Positions 54,047-62,133 of a DNA stretch of 64,000 nucleotides are shown here, one piece after another. The notes beneath the pieces were generated by a model that had not been told where the DNA came from, did no database searches, and worked only from the letters and a program-made list of their open reading frames with translations. This DNA comes from Pandoraea pneumonica. GTDB taxonomy: Bacteria; Pseudomonadota; Gammaproteobacteria; Burkholderiales; Burkholderiaceae. Numbering within the stretch: position 1 is the first letter of the stretch; every line of letters starts with the position of its first letter. The stretch is from assembly GCF_902459645.1 (NCBI RefSeq), contig NZ_CABPSK010000001.1:1-64000 (forward strand), written 5' to 3'. The translations under genes and the position numbers were made by a program.

Positions 54047-54066
54047 GGCGTTGGCTCTTGGTTTGA

Positions 54067-54076
54067 GGGGGGGGGG
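54067..54076. repeat. Homopolymeric G10 tract upstream of the TMEM175 gene
   Basis: Ten consecutive G (C10 on the coding strand), 20 bases upstream of the minus-strand ATG at 54046. Tracts this long slip during replication, so the length may vary between cells and change promoter or leader spacing. Confidence 0.6.
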
Positions 54077-54083
54077 ACAGCGA

Positions 54084-54109
54084 AACGCCGTTGCAATGTC
54101 AACGGCGTT
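54084..54109 (-). terminator. Hairpin after the diguanylate cyclase gene
   Basis: AACGCCGTTG, six-base loop, CAACGGCGTT: a perfect 10-bp stem just past the stop of the minus-strand cyclase, with only TTTCG after it. A weak or Rho-assisted terminator is likely. Confidence 0.5.
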
Positions 54110-54135
54110 CCTGAAAAACTAGGCGCCACGCCGAT

Positions 54136-55422
54136 TCAGGCGATGGCAACGCGATTCCGGCCAGACTGCTTTGCCGTGTACAGCGCGCGATCGGCACGTT
54201 GCAAAACGGCCCCGAAATCGGCGTCGTCGGCGCTAAGGCTACCCACGCCGATGCTCGCTGTAAAGCGCACTGGCCCAGTGGCACCCGGCACGCTCGTATT
54301 GCCGATGGCCGAGAGCAACCGGTCGGCGGCCTGCATGGCGCGTTGTGCATCGGCTTCGGGCAGCAGCACGGCGAACTCTTCGCCGCCGAGCCGTCCCATG
54401 ACCGTGCCCTTGCGCAACGTAGCACGCGCGACCAGCGTCAATTCCACAATGACGCGATCGCCGATCGCATGTCCCCAGGTGTCGTTCACTGCCTTGAAGT
54501 GATCGATGTCGATCATCAGCACCGAGAGCCGGCGGCGCTGCGCGCGCGCGTTGGCGAACGCTTGTTCGGCCTGCATGAGAAACGCCCGGCGGTTGAGCGC
54601 GCCGGTCAGGCCGTCGCGCATGGCCATGTCGCCAAGCACTTGATTGACGCGGCGCAGTTCGAGTTCGTCGACCACGAGCGCCGAGAGGTCGGCAAGTAGC
54701 GCGCGCATTTCCGGATCGAGCGTGCGCGGGCGGCGGTCGATAACGCACAGCGTGCCGAGCCGATGGCCTTCAGGCGTGCGCAGCGGCGCACCGGCATAGA
54801 AGCGGATGTGCGGGTCGCCGGTGACGAGCGGGTTGTCGGCGAAGCGCCGGTCGGCATGGGCGTCGGGCACCACGAGCACGTCGTCGCCCAGAATGGCATG
54901 CGCGCAGAACGCCATCGAGCGCGGCGTTTGCGTGGCATCGATCCCTTGTTTCGCTTTGAACCATTGGCGCGTCTCGTCGATGAGCGACACGAGCGAGATG
55001 GGCGCGCCCACGATGTACGAGGCGATGCGCACGATGCGATCGAACGCGGGTTCTGGTGAGGTGTCGAGAATATCGTAACGACGCAGGGCCGCCAGGCGGG
55101 CCGCTTCGTCGATGGTCGCGCCGGTGTTGGGCGAGAACGACGTCGGTCGCAGGCTTTGCAGAGACTCTTGCGGCACGGCGTGCGGTGAGGGAGCTCCGGG
55201 TGTAGTCATGTCGCGACGGGCTGGTGAGGCGTGGCGAGTGGATGACAACAGCTCCGTCACCGGCAGCATGGATGACGGCAACTGCATGAAGGGTGTGGCG
55301 CTCATTCTGCCGCGCATGTCGTCGCTTGGCAAATTCGGCGGCAGCAGCAAGGCTTCGCGCCAGAGGTCTTGGGCGGCGCGAATGGGATCGTCGGTGGCGG
55401 GCGTGGCAGCGCTGTGGGTCAT
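54136..55422 (-). CDS. GAF-GGDEF diguanylate cyclase
   Basis: 428 residues, no TM. An N-terminal disordered region (1-100), a GAF domain (about 110-255: ALRRYDILDTSPEPAFDRIVRIAS, FCAHAIL, FYAGAPLRTPEGHRLGTLCVID) and an intact GGDEF domain (DHFKAVNDTWGHAIGD, GRLGGEEFAVLL). The I-site position reads RKGT instead of RxxD, so product inhibition should be weak. Its ATG overlaps the TGA of the upstream flavin reductase gene by four bases, so translation is coupled. The true start could be one of several internal Met codons. Confidence 0.88.
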   Translation of the reverse strand: MTHSAATPATDDPIRAAQDLWREALLLPPNLPSDDMRGRMSATPFMQLPSSMLPVTELLSSTRHASPARRDMTTPGAPSPHAVPQESLQSLRPTSFSPNTGATIDEAARLAALRRYDILDTSPEPAFDRIVRIASYIVGAPISLVSLIDETRQWFKAKQGIDATQTPRSMAFCAHAILGDDVLVVPDAHADRRFADNPLVTGDPHIRFYAGAPLRTPEGHRLGTLCVIDRRPRTLDPEMRALLADLSALVVDELELRRVNQVLGDMAMRDGLTGALNRRAFLMQAEQAFANARAQRRRLSVLMIDIDHFKAVNDTWGHAIGDRVIVELTLVARATLRKGTVMGRLGGEEFAVLLPEADAQRAMQAADRLLSAIGNTSVPGATGPVRFTASIGVGSLSADDADFGAVLQRADRALYTAKQSGRNRVAIA

Positions 55423-56006
55423 GTCTTGACTTCGAAGGCTTCACCGGTCTCGAAGAAGTTGCCGCCGGCGATGTAGTGAATACTGCGCGACACGCCGGGC
55501 GCGAACTGCCAATGCCCGTCGCGAAACGCACGCGGATCGGCCCAGGCCGCAACGACCTCGCCGAGAAACAGATCGTAGCGATCCTGATTGTGCGGCTCGG
55601 GAATCACACGGCATTCGAGCCAAGCCAGGCAGCCGCCGATGAGCGGGGCCCGAATGTGTGTGCCGTCGAACGCCTCAACGCGGTTTCCTTCACCAGACTC
55701 GTCGCTGAATTTGTCGACATCGCGTCCCGAGACCGAGCCGACGGCCAACGTTTCTCGAGCGATGGCGCGGGCGGGGACGTTGAGCGAGAACTCGCCCGAG
55801 GCTTCCACCAACTCACGCGTGAGCGTATTGCGATCGATGACGACGGCCACTTTGGGTGGCGAGAAGTCGAGCGGCATGGACCATGCGGCGGCCATCACGT
55901 TACGGCGTTCGCCATGGGCGCTGCCCACAAGCACGGTCGGGCCGTGATTGAGCAGGCGATAAGCTTTCGGTAATTCAACGGGCAGGCGTTCGATGATTTC
56001 GGTCAT
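55419..56006 (-). CDS. Flavin reductase family protein (FMN-binding)
   Basis: The 195-residue protein resembles the DIM6/NTAB flavin reductase-like group: SAHGERRNVMAAAWSMPLDFSPPKVAVVIDRNTLTRELVEASGEFSLNVPA carries the FMN contacts, with a later WLECRVIPEPHNQDRYDLFLGEVVAA. It probably reduces or binds flavin with NAD(P)H; partner unknown. The ATG at 56006 is preferred over a GTG at 56015. It is coupled to the diguanylate cyclase gene through an ATGA overlap. Confidence 0.85.
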   Translation of the reverse strand: MTEIIERLPVELPKAYRLLNHGPTVLVGSAHGERRNVMAAAWSMPLDFSPPKVAVVIDRNTLTRELVEASGEFSLNVPARAIARETLAVGSVSGRDVDKFSDESGEGNRVEAFDGTHIRAPLIGGCLAWLECRVIPEPHNQDRYDLFLGEVVAAWADPRAFRDGHWQFAPGVSRSIHYIAGGNFFETGEAFEVKT

Positions 56007-56101
56007 GGCGGGCACTCGACAGCTTGGCTTCGGTAGAGCGGGTCATGATAGCGCGGCACGTGCCGCGGCGACGCTTGCAATAACGGTTATAGCGGCATCC
56101 G

Positions 56102-56133
56102 AAAAAACGGCCCGCAGGGTGAGCTGCGGGCCG
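56102..56133 (-). terminator. Orphan minus-strand terminator
   Basis: On the minus strand CGGCCCGCAG, loop CTCACC, CTGCGGGCCG, then TTTTTT: a textbook terminator. No minus-strand gene lies upstream of it, since the next gene to the right (DUF72) is on the plus strand. It may end a small RNA or a transcript entering from the MITE-like element, or be a leader terminator of the flavin reductase gene. Confidence 0.7.
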
Positions 56134-56175
56134 ATAAACGGCACGGTGCGGGGAGCGCGTGCCGGATCAGATGTG

Positions 56176-56446
56176 TAGGGTCTGTTCACATGACTTTCGG
56201 GCTCGTGAACGTGTTCTACCGGCTGGCTGGCAAGGCGCCCGTAGCGCCGCTTGGTCGCTCCAAGTAAGTTACGGGCAACGCCGCCAGACGGCCGGTAGGG
56301 CACGTTCCCTCCGGGTTGCCCACCCAAAGGGGCGATCGCCGCGTCATGACCCTCGCGAATATTTCCGATATTCGCTTCGGCTCATTCCTTGCGCTCGCCC
56401 CTTTGGCCGGGCAACACGAGCCCGAAAGTCATGTGAACAGACCCTA
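56176..56446. mobile_element. MITE-like element with 32-bp perfect terminal inverted repeats and TA flanks
   Basis: 271 bp bounded by a perfect 32-bp inverted repeat (56176-56207 and 56415-56446) whose outer ends are TA followed by GGGTCTGTTCAC, so a TA target duplication is probable, as with IS630 or some IS5-group elements. The interior is two long hairpins: arm A 56207-56307 (GAACGTG/CACGTTC, CTACCGG/CCGGTAG, CCCGTA/TACGGG, CTTGG/CCAAG) and arm B 56316-56414 (TTGCCC/GGGCAA, a 12-bp pair, and GCGAATAT/ATATTCGC). No transposase frame fits inside, so it needs one in trans. Confidence 0.8.
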
Positions 56447-56562
56447 GTATCTAATAGCATCGTCCTAGTCCAGTCCCCACGAAGCGCGTGAAATCGACGG
56501 CTACGCGGTGCATGAAACGCGACACCCGGTCGGCAATGTGACGTTCTGAGAAAGGGGCGTGT

Positions 56563-57525
56563 ATGAGCGGCAACGTATACGTAGGCACGGCATCGTGGAC
56601 GGATAAGTCGCTCATCGCGTGCAAGCGTTTTTATCCGCCGGGGCATTCATCGGCCGAAGCGCGTCTGCGCTACTACGCGAGTCGTTTTCCGATGGTGGAA
56701 GTCGATAGCAGCTACTACGCGATGCCTTCGGGATCCAATGCGCAGTTGTGGACGGAACGCACGCCGCCGTCATTCCTATTCAACATCAAAGCCTTTCGCT
56801 TGCTTACCGGGCACCAGACGCCGCGCGTGGCGTTCCCGAAAGATTTGCAGGCGGAGTTGCCGCCGGGGCCGCGTGCCAACGTGTATTACAAGGACGTGCC
56901 TGCCGCGTTGCAGGACGAGATATGGCGGCGCTATCTCGAAGCCATCGCGCCGCTCGGGCGTGCGGGCAAGCTCGGTCTGGTGCATTTCCAATTTCCCCCG
57001 TGGCTCACTGGCGACCACGCGAGCCGCGCGCATATCGAGATGTGTGCGCAACGCATGACGGCATATGGCGTTGCCGCCGAGTTCCGGCATCGCCATTGGT
57101 TCGACGATGCCCACCGCGACGCCACGCTCGCTTGGTTGCGCGAGCTAGGCTGGGTCAACACCATCGTCGACGAGCCGCAAGGCTTCACCAACAGCATTCC
57201 GACGGTGTGGGCGAGCACCACGGCCCGTGCCGCCGTCCTGCGCTTGCACGGGCGCAATCACGAAACGTGGAACGTGCGCGATGCCACCGCCGCGTCGGAT
57301 CGTTTCAATTACGACTATCGCGAAGCCGAACTTGCGGCGCTCATCGACCCGATACGTGTCATCGCCAAAGAAGTCGCCCGTGTCTACGTGGTCTTCAACA
57401 ACAACTATGAAGATCAAGGGCAACGCAATGCGCTTGTCCTCATGAACCTGCTCGGCGATCTCGCCGCATTGCCAGGCGACGATCCAGAGTCTCTGCCGCT
57501 TGGCGCTTCAGCTTCGCTTCTCTGA
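56563..57525 (+). CDS. DUF72 family protein
   Basis: The 320-residue protein belongs to DUF72, a TIM-barrel-like family of unknown function: VYVGTASWTDKSLIACKRFYPPG, ASRFPMVEVDSSYYAMP, FNIKAFRLLTGHQTP, LVHFQFPPWL and YVVFNNNYEDQGQRNALVLMNLL are the characteristic stretches. GAAAGGGG precedes the ATG. It is followed by the GST gene after 94 bp. No enzymatic role is established. Confidence 0.9.
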   Translation: MSGNVYVGTASWTDKSLIACKRFYPPGHSSAEARLRYYASRFPMVEVDSSYYAMPSGSNAQLWTERTPPSFLFNIKAFRLLTGHQTPRVAFPKDLQAELPPGPRANVYYKDVPAALQDEIWRRYLEAIAPLGRAGKLGLVHFQFPPWLTGDHASRAHIEMCAQRMTAYGVAAEFRHRHWFDDAHRDATLAWLRELGWVNTIVDEPQGFTNSIPTVWASTTARAAVLRLHGRNHETWNVRDATAASDRFNYDYREAELAALIDPIRVIAKEVARVYVVFNNNYEDQGQRNALVLMNLLGDLAALPGDDPESLPLGASASLL

Positions 57526-57619
57526 TTGGGCGGGGCGCTATTTGCAATGCTGACAATTTTTGACGCAGTAACATGTTTTGATAGCCGCAACATGTGCTCA
57601 ACCTTGGAGGCAGGCGAAC

Positions 57620-58258
57620 ATGACGATCGACCGGAGAGTCACGTTTTTTCACGCGCCCAACACGCGCTCGACCGGCGTGCTGGTGCTGCTCGACGAACTA
57701 CAGGCCGACTTCGACCTGCACCTCTTGCGCTTCGCTACCGGCGAACAACGCAGTGCCGAATTCCTCGACATCAACCCGATGGGCAAAGTCCCCGCCATTC
57801 GTCATGGCGACGCGGTGATTACCGAGCAAGCGGCGGTGTATATGTATCTCGCCGAACTCTATCCGGAGAAGGGGTTGTCGCCGCCGCCGGGCGATCCGCG
57901 CCGAGGCGCCTACTTGCGATGGATGGTCTTCTACGGCTCGTGTGTCGAACCTGCCGTGATCGACAAGGCGCTGGCACGCCCCGTGATGGAACACTCGCGC
58001 TCGCCTTACGGCGATTACGACGAAGTCATGTGGACGATTGAACGCCACCTGACCCATAACCCTGGGCCATGGTGGCTGGGCGAATCCTTTACTGCCGCCG
58101 ACGCACTGTGGGGCAATGCAATGCAGTTCCTCACGCTCGTCAAGATGGTGCCCGCTACCCCGGCGATCTCAGCCTACGTCGAACGTTTTCGCGAACGCGA
58201 CTCGGTGAAACGGGGGCACGCGCGAGACGCCGAACTGGCGAAAAGCCTTACCCCCTGA
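57620..58258 (+). CDS. Glutathione S-transferase family protein
   Basis: The 212-residue protein has an N-terminal thioredoxin-like domain (FFHAPNTRSTGVLVLLDELQADF, then NPMGKVPAIRHGDAVITEQAAVYMYLAELYPE, with cis-Pro and the ES-like EQ glutathione contact) and an all-helical C domain (about 90-205). The start at 57620 has GGAGG nine bases upstream. Substrate unknown. Confidence 0.9.
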   Translation: MTIDRRVTFFHAPNTRSTGVLVLLDELQADFDLHLLRFATGEQRSAEFLDINPMGKVPAIRHGDAVITEQAAVYMYLAELYPEKGLSPPPGDPRRGAYLRWMVFYGSCVEPAVIDKALARPVMEHSRSPYGDYDEVMWTIERHLTHNPGPWWLGESFTAADALWGNAMQFLTLVKMVPATPAISAYVERFRERDSVKRGHARDAELAKSLTP

Positions 58259-58277
58259 GCCAAGCGCGTTCTCGCCG

Positions 58278-58754
58278 TTAGTCGGGCAACACCTCGATGT
58301 GCGGCTCGCAGTCGATGGGGAAGTTGACCGAGTTGGCGACGTAGCACTTGGCATGGGCTTCGTGATGCAACTCGGCGGCGAGTTTGGCGTCGCTGCCCGC
58401 GCGCAGCGTCACATGCGGGCGCAGCACGATGCGCGTGAACCGACCCTCCTGCGGCGTATCGATCATGGTGCCGAGCGCATCGTCTTGGTACGCCTCGACA
58501 CGAATGCCAGCGTCCGAACACAAGTGCAGATACCAGAGCTTGTGACAGGCGCTGGCCGAAGCGACCAGCAACTCTTCGGGGTTCCAGCGCGCGGCGTCGC
58601 CCCGGAAGGCCGGATCGGCAGACCCCGGAATCTCGGGCTTGCCGTTGGCTTCAATCACATGGTTGCGGCTGTACTCGCGATAGCCCGACGTGCCGGTGCC
58701 CTGATTGCCGATCCACTCGATGCGAACGCGGTACTGGTGTTCTCCTGATGCCAT
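58278..58754 (-). CDS. OsmC-family peroxiredoxin-like protein
   Basis: The 158-residue protein MASGEHQYRVRIEWIGN has the OsmC fold with the two active-site cysteines in SASACHKLWYL and HAKCYVANSVNFPID, which reduce organic hydroperoxides as a dimer. NPEELLVASASACH is the family signature. It converges on the GST gene across 19 bp. The frame is open upstream to 58853; homology begins at 58754. Confidence 0.92.
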   Translation of the reverse strand: MASGEHQYRVRIEWIGNQGTGTSGYREYSRNHVIEANGKPEIPGSADPAFRGDAARWNPEELLVASASACHKLWYLHLCSDAGIRVEAYQDDALGTMIDTPQEGRFTRIVLRPHVTLRAGSDAKLAAELHHEAHAKCYVANSVNFPIDCEPHIEVLPD

Positions 58755-58905
58755 GACGTGTCTCTCTGCGAGAAAAGATGTGGGGGAGGTGGCGCGACGC
58801 GTCAGCCGCGCCGCGCGACATTCTTGCAGGCGCGCGTCTTGGCCGCTCGCCATTTTCGGCCATCAAATTCTCCGCGGTACCCGATGGCCGATGATCACAA
58901 CCCGC

Positions 58906-59778
58906 TCAGGCAATCGGCTCTGTCGTGAGGGCGCGCGTGAGGCCATGCATGGGCCTACGCATGGCGACATCGAACGGATTGGTCTGCGGGCCGATCAGTT
59001 CGGCTTGACGGCGCAGCAACTCGACGACCATCGGCAGACGGTCTTGCGACAGACGCGCGGCCAGCGTGCCGATACTCAGTGCAGCGACGGCATGCCCCGT
59101 GCGGTCGAAAATCGGCACCGCGACGCCTGCCATGCCTTCGAGCACACCACTGTTGCTGCCCGCATAGCCGAGTTGCCGCACCCGTTCGATCTCCGTGCGC
59201 AAATACACTTCGTCGAGCACGCCATAACCGCGCAAGCGCGGCACGTTGAAGCGAATAATTTCCTCGCGTTCAGCCTCGGGCAGAAACGCCAGAATCGCCA
59301 AACTTCCCTGACCGACGCCCAGTGCCACGCGCCCACCGATATCGCCGGTGAACGAGCGAATGGGAAACGGGCCCTCGCACATGTCGAGGCACACCGCGTC
59401 GAAGCTGCTGCGCACCAGCAGGAAGATGGTGTCGCCAAGGCTGGCGCATAAGCGCAGCAGCGAAGGGCGGCAGAGCGTACGCATACCGCTCGGGTTGCCC
59501 GCCTGTGCGGCCATGGCGAAGAAGTCGACACTCAGCCGATACAGCTTGGAGGTCTCGTCCTGTTCCACCACCTGCTCGGCGATCAGGGCATGGAGGATGC
59601 GGTGAACGGTCGCCTGACTCAGCCCGACCGCCTTGGCGATATGCGTGACGCGCTCGCCTTCGGGCTTGGCCACGCCAAGGGCGCGAATGACCGCGAAAGT
59701 ACGTTGCAGAATGCCCGCGCCTGCGGCATCGGCGGCTGCCGGGGCATTAGCGTCGCGAGGTGAATCGGAAGTGCGCAT
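58906..59778 (-). CDS. IclR-family transcriptional regulator
   Basis: The 290-residue regulator has a Pro/Ala-rich start, a winged helix (about 22-85: ILQRTFAVIRALGVAKPEGERVTHIAKAVGLSQATVHRILHALI) and a GAF-like effector domain (about 100-270: SSFDAVCLDMCEGPFPIRSFTGDIGGRVALGVG, GVLEGMAGVAVPIFDRTGHAVAALSIG). It diverges from the ABC operon, and a perfect palindrome (59792-59810) lies 14 bases upstream of its start, implying autoregulation. A related site lies nearer the ABC genes. Confidence 0.93.
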   Translation of the reverse strand: MRTSDSPRDANAPAAADAAGAGILQRTFAVIRALGVAKPEGERVTHIAKAVGLSQATVHRILHALIAEQVVEQDETSKLYRLSVDFFAMAAQAGNPSGMRTLCRPSLLRLCASLGDTIFLLVRSSFDAVCLDMCEGPFPIRSFTGDIGGRVALGVGQGSLAILAFLPEAEREEIIRFNVPRLRGYGVLDEVYLRTEIERVRQLGYAGSNSGVLEGMAGVAVPIFDRTGHAVAALSIGTLAARLSQDRLPMVVELLRRQAELIGPQTNPFDVAMRRPMHGLTRALTTEPIA

Positions 59779-59791
59779 GAGTGTCTCTATT

Positions 59792-59810
59792 TATTCCGTC
59801 AAACGGAATA
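59792..59810. promoter_or_regulatory. IclR operator, perfect palindrome near iclR
   Basis: TATTCCGTCAAACGGAATA: 8+3+8 perfect palindrome, 14 bp upstream of the IclR start. TTCCGT-N3-ACGGAA repeats in weaker form at 59945, which argues that both are sites for the local regulator. Confidence 0.65.
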
Positions 59811-59944
59811 CTAGCGCAAGCCGATATGAGTTGAAAACAGACGCAATGCGCCGAAACACGCGAAAACACTGAATAATCATCATAACTTAGGGATTATCCC
59901 GAGACGCTGTCGCGAAACGAATGGCATGCGCTTTCATTCATGTG

Positions 59945-59959
59945 TTCCGTCAAACGAAA
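59945..59959. promoter_or_regulatory. IclR operator, second copy near the ABC operon
   Basis: TTCCGTCAAACGAAA is the site at 59792 with one changed base in the right arm. It lies 118 bp upstream of the transporter ATPase start, in AT-rich promoter-like sequence (59955-59990). Confidence 0.55.
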
Positions 59960-60076
59960 TAATCATAAAATTTATCTCGTTTCATGGAATCGTTATCTTG
60001 CGGCAAGGAATTTGGCTCGCTACTGTTCGATGCAATTGCATCAGATGCGGTGCTTACGCGCCCGAAGGTAGTGACC

Positions 60077-61195
60077 ATGTCTTTTCTGACTCTGACGGAT
60101 GTCTCCAAAACGTTCGGCGAATTGAATGCCGTCTCGAACGTCAATCTCTCGGTGGAGAAGGGCGAGTTCGTCTCGCTGCTCGGCCCCTCGGGCTGCGGCA
60201 AGACCACCACGCTCCAGATGATTGCCGGTTTCGTCGAAGCGACGACCGGGCGCATCACGCTCGACGGGCGTGACATCACGAACATGCGCCCCAACAAGCG
60301 CGGGCTGGGCATTGTGTTCCAGAGCTACGCGCTGTTTCCGCACATGACGGTGGCCGACAACGTCGGCTTTGGTCTGGAGATGCGCGGCGTCGACAAGGCC
60401 GAGCGCAAGGACCGCATTCGCGAAGCCCTCGCACTGGTGCGGCTCGATGCACTGGGGCATCGCTTCCCGCGCGAGTTGTCGGGCGGCCAGCGTCAGCGCG
60501 TGGCCATTGCGCGCGCTGTCGTCATTGCGCCGCCGGTGCTGCTGCTCGACGAGCCGATGTCGAACCTCGACGCCAAGCTGCGCGAAGACATGCAATTCGA
60601 GCTGCGCTCGATCCAGCGCAAGATCGGCACGACGACGATCATGGTGACGCACGATCAATCGGAGGCGCTCTCCATCAGCGATCGTGTCGTCGTGATGGAA
60701 GCTGGCCGCATCACGCAAGTCGATACGCCGTACCGCGCCTACGAGCGCCCGGAAAACCAGTTCGTTTCGCAATTCATCGGCAAGGCCAACATGCTGGCCG
60801 GGCGCGTGTCTGCGCGCGACGGTGAGCATTTGCATGTGGAACTCGACGGCCCGCGCATTGAAGACCGAATCACACAACGCGCACCGCTGGCCGACCTCTC
60901 GCCGCGCGAGCGCAGCGTGGCCGTGGGCGACGCCATCACCTTGTGTCTGCGTCCGGAAAAAGTGCGCTTGTGTGCGCCGAACGCGGGCCGCGTGTCTGCT
61001 ACGGTGACGAGCCGCTTCTTCCTCGGCAGCCAATGGCTGTATCGCGTCGACAGCGCGCTGGGCGAAGTGCTGGTGTGCTGCCAGAACGAGGGCGGCGAAC
61101 CGCTCACGGAAGGCGCACCGGTCGGCCTCGACTGGCACGCCGAAGCGGTGCGTTTCATCGCACCGGCGGCAGCAGGAGACCGGGCTCATGGCTGA
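60077..61195 (+). CDS. ABC transporter ATP-binding protein (polyamine/opine-type, PotA-like)
   Basis: The 372-residue ATPase has Walker A GPSGCGKTTT (36-45), Q-loop FQSYALFPHMT, signature LSGGQRQRVAIARA, Walker B LLLDEPMSNLD and the H-loop VTHDQSEAL, then a C-terminal TOBE domain (about 280-360) as in PotA/UgpC-type importers. The ATG at 60077 gives MSFLTLTDVSKTFGELNAV. Its end overlaps the first permease by 8 bp. It is the first gene of the IclR-controlled operon. Confidence 0.94.
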   Translation: MSFLTLTDVSKTFGELNAVSNVNLSVEKGEFVSLLGPSGCGKTTTLQMIAGFVEATTGRITLDGRDITNMRPNKRGLGIVFQSYALFPHMTVADNVGFGLEMRGVDKAERKDRIREALALVRLDALGHRFPRELSGGQRQRVAIARAVVIAPPVLLLDEPMSNLDAKLREDMQFELRSIQRKIGTTTIMVTHDQSEALSISDRVVVMEAGRITQVDTPYRAYERPENQFVSQFIGKANMLAGRVSARDGEHLHVELDGPRIEDRITQRAPLADLSPRERSVAVGDAITLCLRPEKVRLCAPNAGRVSATVTSRFFLGSQWLYRVDSALGEVLVCCQNEGGEPLTEGAPVGLDWHAEAVRFIAPAAAGDRAHG

Positions 61196-62093
61196 AACCC
61201 TGCAAGTGACGCAGGCGGCACCGGCCGCGCGAGCGCGCGCCCCGTGGCACGCCTATCTGCCGATGTGGGTGATGAGTGCTCCGGCCATGTTGCTGTTCAC
61301 GGCGCTGGTGCTTATCCCGCTGCTGATGACGTTAGCGCTCACCTTCTATCAGTTCGATCCGGCGAGCGGTCCGATCGCGGCGTTCCAGTTCGGCAACTAC
61401 GCCGAAGTGCTGTTCGACGATTACTTCCACACGATCTTTTTGCGCACGTTCGGCATCTCGCTGACGGTGACCGCCGTTTGCGCGGTCGTGGGAACGTTCG
61501 AAGCCTATGTGCTCTCGCGCATGGGTGACCCGTGGCGCTCGATTTTCCTGCTGGTGATTCTCTCGCCGCTGCTGGTTTCGATCGTCGTGCGCGCATTCGG
61601 CTGGAGCATGTTGATGAGCTCGGGCGGCCTGATCAATCAGGCGTTCGCGTTCGTCGGCATGGGGCCGTACAAGATGGAGTACACAAACTTCGCCATCGTC
61701 GTGGCGCTGGTGCACGTGATGCTGCCGTTCATGGTGATTCCCGTGTGGACGTCGCTGCAACGGCTCGATCCGCAAACGGAGAACGCCGCGCTCTCGCTGA
61801 TGGCCTCGCCCGCGACCACGTTGCGCCGCATTGTGCTGCCGCAACTCGTGCCGGGCATCTTGTCGGGCAGCCTGATGGTGTTCGGCTTGTCGGCCAGCGC
61901 GTTCGCGATTCCGAGTCTGCTGGGCGGACGCCGTCTGAAAGTGGCGGCTACCGCCGTCTACGACCAGTTCCTCAGTTCGCTGAACTGGCCGCTGGGCGCA
62001 ACGATTGCCGTGCTGCTGCTCGTGGCGAACCTGATCGTGATGCTGACGTATTACCGCGTGCTTGAGCGCCGTTACGCGCGCAGCATGGGTTGA
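61188..62093 (+). CDS. ABC transporter permease (PotB-like)
   Basis: The 301-residue inner-membrane subunit has about six TM segments and the EAA loop ENAALSLMASPATTLRRIVLPQLVPGILSG, which docks the ATPase. It resembles PotB-type permeases of polyamine/opine-like ABC importers. It overlaps the ATPase gene by 8 bp and is followed by the second permease. Confidence 0.93.
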   Translation: MAETLQVTQAAPAARARAPWHAYLPMWVMSAPAMLLFTALVLIPLLMTLALTFYQFDPASGPIAAFQFGNYAEVLFDDYFHTIFLRTFGISLTVTAVCAVVGTFEAYVLSRMGDPWRSIFLLVILSPLLVSIVVRAFGWSMLMSSGGLINQAFAFVGMGPYKMEYTNFAIVVALVHVMLPFMVIPVWTSLQRLDPQTENAALSLMASPATTLRRIVLPQLVPGILSGSLMVFGLSASAFAIPSLLGGRRLKVAATAVYDQFLSSLNWPLGATIAVLLLVANLIVMLTYYRVLERRYARSMG

Positions 62094-62133
62094 GCCGCCA
62101 GTCACCGCAGAACCGAACTCTACTGCCGCCATC

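Larger units (their letters stand above)
56007..56562. other. Intergenic region holding an orphan terminator and a MITE-like element
   Basis: No gene is credible in these 556 bp. From left to right: about 95 bp of flavin reductase promoter area, a minus-strand terminator (56102-56133), the MITE-like element (56176-56446) and about 115 bp before the DUF72 start. Confidence 0.6.
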
